From positions 1 to 7,105 of the forward strand of contig JAJYAH010000357.1 of the NCBI GenBank assembly GCA_021779635.1: a stretch of DNA of 7,105 bases. Reading direction: 5' to 3'. Shown here piece by piece: positions 5,985-7,105 of the stretch. How positions within the stretch are numbered: the first letter of the stretch is position 1; every line of letters starts with the position of its first letter. Source of the stretch: Pseudomonadota bacterium. Lineage in GTDB: Bacteria > Pseudomonadota > Alphaproteobacteria > Rhizobiales > Xanthobacteraceae. Made by a program: the position numbers and the translations under genes. The notes below the pieces were generated by a model. The model was not told the origin of the DNA. It ran no database searches and saw nothing but the letters and a program-made list of their open reading frames with translations.

Positions 5985-7105
5985 AGCAGCAATGCGGCGG
6001 CAGTCGACTGACCTTGCTCTTGCGCGCACAGCACCGCCAGCAGCCGCGCGCCACGGAGAATTGCTGGCGCAGCGGCAAGTTGACCAAGCATGTGGTCCAG
6101 GTTGGCGCCGTAGCCATCCTCTATGCGGTCGGGCGCGCTCGCGAATTTGAGCGCAAATGTGCATAGGCCGGGATCGGTACATATTTTGTAGCGGCGTGCG
6201 AGTCCGGCGTACCAAGCCGATGCCTGCCCGAAATTTCCGTTCATCGTTCCATGGTCGCGATGCAGAACAACCGCGAAGCTAGGAGCTCGATTATCGACAA
6301 CACAGCGTTTAAGATTGTCGTTGGCATTTGCCGAAGTTGGATTTCGGCGGTAATCGGATTCGGCGGATGCCCAGGTCGAGCCGAAAATGCGCTCGAAGAT
6401 CGCTAAGACGATGCTGCTCTTCACCTGCTGGCACCTGCTGTCAGCGAGAAAACCGGCCAGCCGCGCCCTACGCCACAGTCGAAGAATGCGGCATGACTCT
6501 CCCAGCGTTAGACCCGTAGTCCCGATGTGATCGCATACCGGACTGACTCCCAGCCCCTGCAATCCGCCGGCCGTCAAGCCGGTGCTCACAACAACCATGT
6601 CGCTGTGCTGCCCCCGCCGGGCGAAAAACAGTCCGCCGGGGCGCTGCACGGTCAGACCAGCGCGACAAGCTTCCGGTGTGCATGGCTCACGCCTGAGCGG
6701 CCGCTGCATATCGTAAAAGCTGGCTTCCGGCCCTTCGCCTTCCTGACCTGTTTCGTCCACAAGTCTGAGAACAATGTTGCCGTGCTCGTTGCGCAGCACC
6801 CAGCGCAGAGGCGGCACCTCATGCTCAAAACGAAAGGACGTTTCACCGAGCGTCTCGCCATTTATCACAAGCCGGCCGGCGGCGGCTTCCAGCACGCTCC
6901 ACGCGACCTTTTCGCGCTTCACGAACTGGCCGAATTGTTTGCGCCAAGCGTCCGAGGTGACCGGCAACTCCATGGGAGCGCCAATGTTCTCAGAGAGGAT
7001 TTCGCTGCCGTCCCTGCTTTCTAGATGTAGCGCGAAATACACCGAGTGGCCTTGCGGCCCGAGCACCGACAGCGCGACCTTGTTTTGCCAGAACGTATCT
7101 AGGCT
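5966..7105 (-). CDS. Uncharacterised protein, C-terminal 379 residues (5' end beyond window)
   Basis: The frame is open to the right edge. Residues encoded upstream of the first in-window GTG (7066) read smoothly into it (SLDTFWQNKVALSVLGPQGH), so the true start lies outside the window and the GTG is probably internal. The first 200 or so residues look rich in beta strands (for example ALSVLGPQGHSVYFALHLES, 11-30; LRWVLRNEHGNIVLRLVDE, 100-118; PGGLFFARRGQHSDMVVVS, 156-174). The rest looks mainly helical, with WRRARLAGFLADSRC (211-225), an AIFERIFGSTWASAE stretch (235-249) and a hydrophobic tail ending ALLLPRWRW. I see no Walker motif, nuclease signature, methylase motif or membrane segment in this portion; they could be in the missing N-terminus. 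The stop overlaps the start of the next gene by 7 bases, which ties it to the helicase operon. In Druantia type I the corresponding position would be DruC, but there is no sequence evidence for that here. That it is coding is well supported by the open frame, overlap and amino-acid texture. Confidence 0.85.
   Translation of the reverse strand, partial: SLDTFWQNKVALSVLGPQGHSVYFALHLESRDGSEILSENIGAPMELPVTSDAWRKQFGQFVKREKVAWSVLEAAAGRLVINGETLGETSFRFEHEVPPLRWVLRNEHGNIVLRLVDETGQEGEGPEASFYDMQRPLRREPCTPEACRAGLTVQRPGGLFFARRGQHSDMVVVSTGLTAGGLQGLGVSPVCDHIGTTGLTLGESCRILRLWRRARLAGFLADSRCQQVKSSIVLAIFERIFGSTWASAESDYRRNPTSANANDNLKRCVVDNRAPSFAVVLHRDHGTMNGNFGQASAWYAGLARRYKICTDPGLCTFALKFASAPDRIEDGYGANLDHMLGQLAAAPAILRGARLLAVLCAQEQGQSTAAALLLPRWRW

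Noticed and set aside
5973..6215. Upstream extension of the 370-residue gene to a start at 6215 (451 residues)
   Set aside because: The extension is Arg- and Cys-rich, overlaps the preceding gene by about 250 bases and lacks motif content. The ATG at 5972 has a ribosome binding site and a tight stop/start overlap.

Overview
The window is GC-rich (roughly 60% by eye) and appears to be coding from edge to edge on the minus strand. I see no RNA gene, insertion sequence, CRISPR array, promoter or terminator. Codon use favours GCG, GGC, CTG and CGC, and GTG starts are used. This suggests a high-GC proteobacterium, possibly an alphaproteobacterium; that guess is weak and rests on composition only.

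Layout, in the direction of transcription (right to left). (1) 7105-5966: the C-terminal 379 residues of an unrecognised protein whose start lies beyond the right edge. (2) 5972-4860: a complete 370-residue protein that I cannot assign to a named family. It has a helix-rich, winged-helix-like N-terminal part and a distinct C-terminal module. (3) 4876 to beyond position 1: a very large DEAH-box helicase, at least 1625 residues, of the YprA/MrfA family. All superfamily 2 motifs are intact, and there are several zinc-ribbon-like cysteine clusters. An acidic linker is followed by a C-terminal region that runs into the DUF1998/MZB-type domain as the window ends. The gene has no stop inside the window.

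The three genes overlap: by 7 bases at the first junction and about 17 bases at the second. They are therefore almost certainly one translationally coupled operon making proteins that work together. Helicases of this family are the core of the anti-phage systems Druantia (DruE), DISARM (DrmA plus the separate DUF1998 protein DrmB), Dpd (DpdJ) and the related ARMADA group. A large YprA-type helicase behind two small unfamiliar genes is best read as a defence operon of the Druantia/ARMADA kind, or an undescribed relative. The two partner proteins are the unexplained part. As I remember Druantia type I, a protein of about 380 residues (DruD) sits directly before DruE. The 370-residue gene matches that in size and position, but I could not test homology.

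A plausible working model is that the helicase is the DNA- or chromatin-engaging motor and the two upstream proteins are sensor, adaptor or effector subunits. Only the helicase part of this model is supported by motifs.
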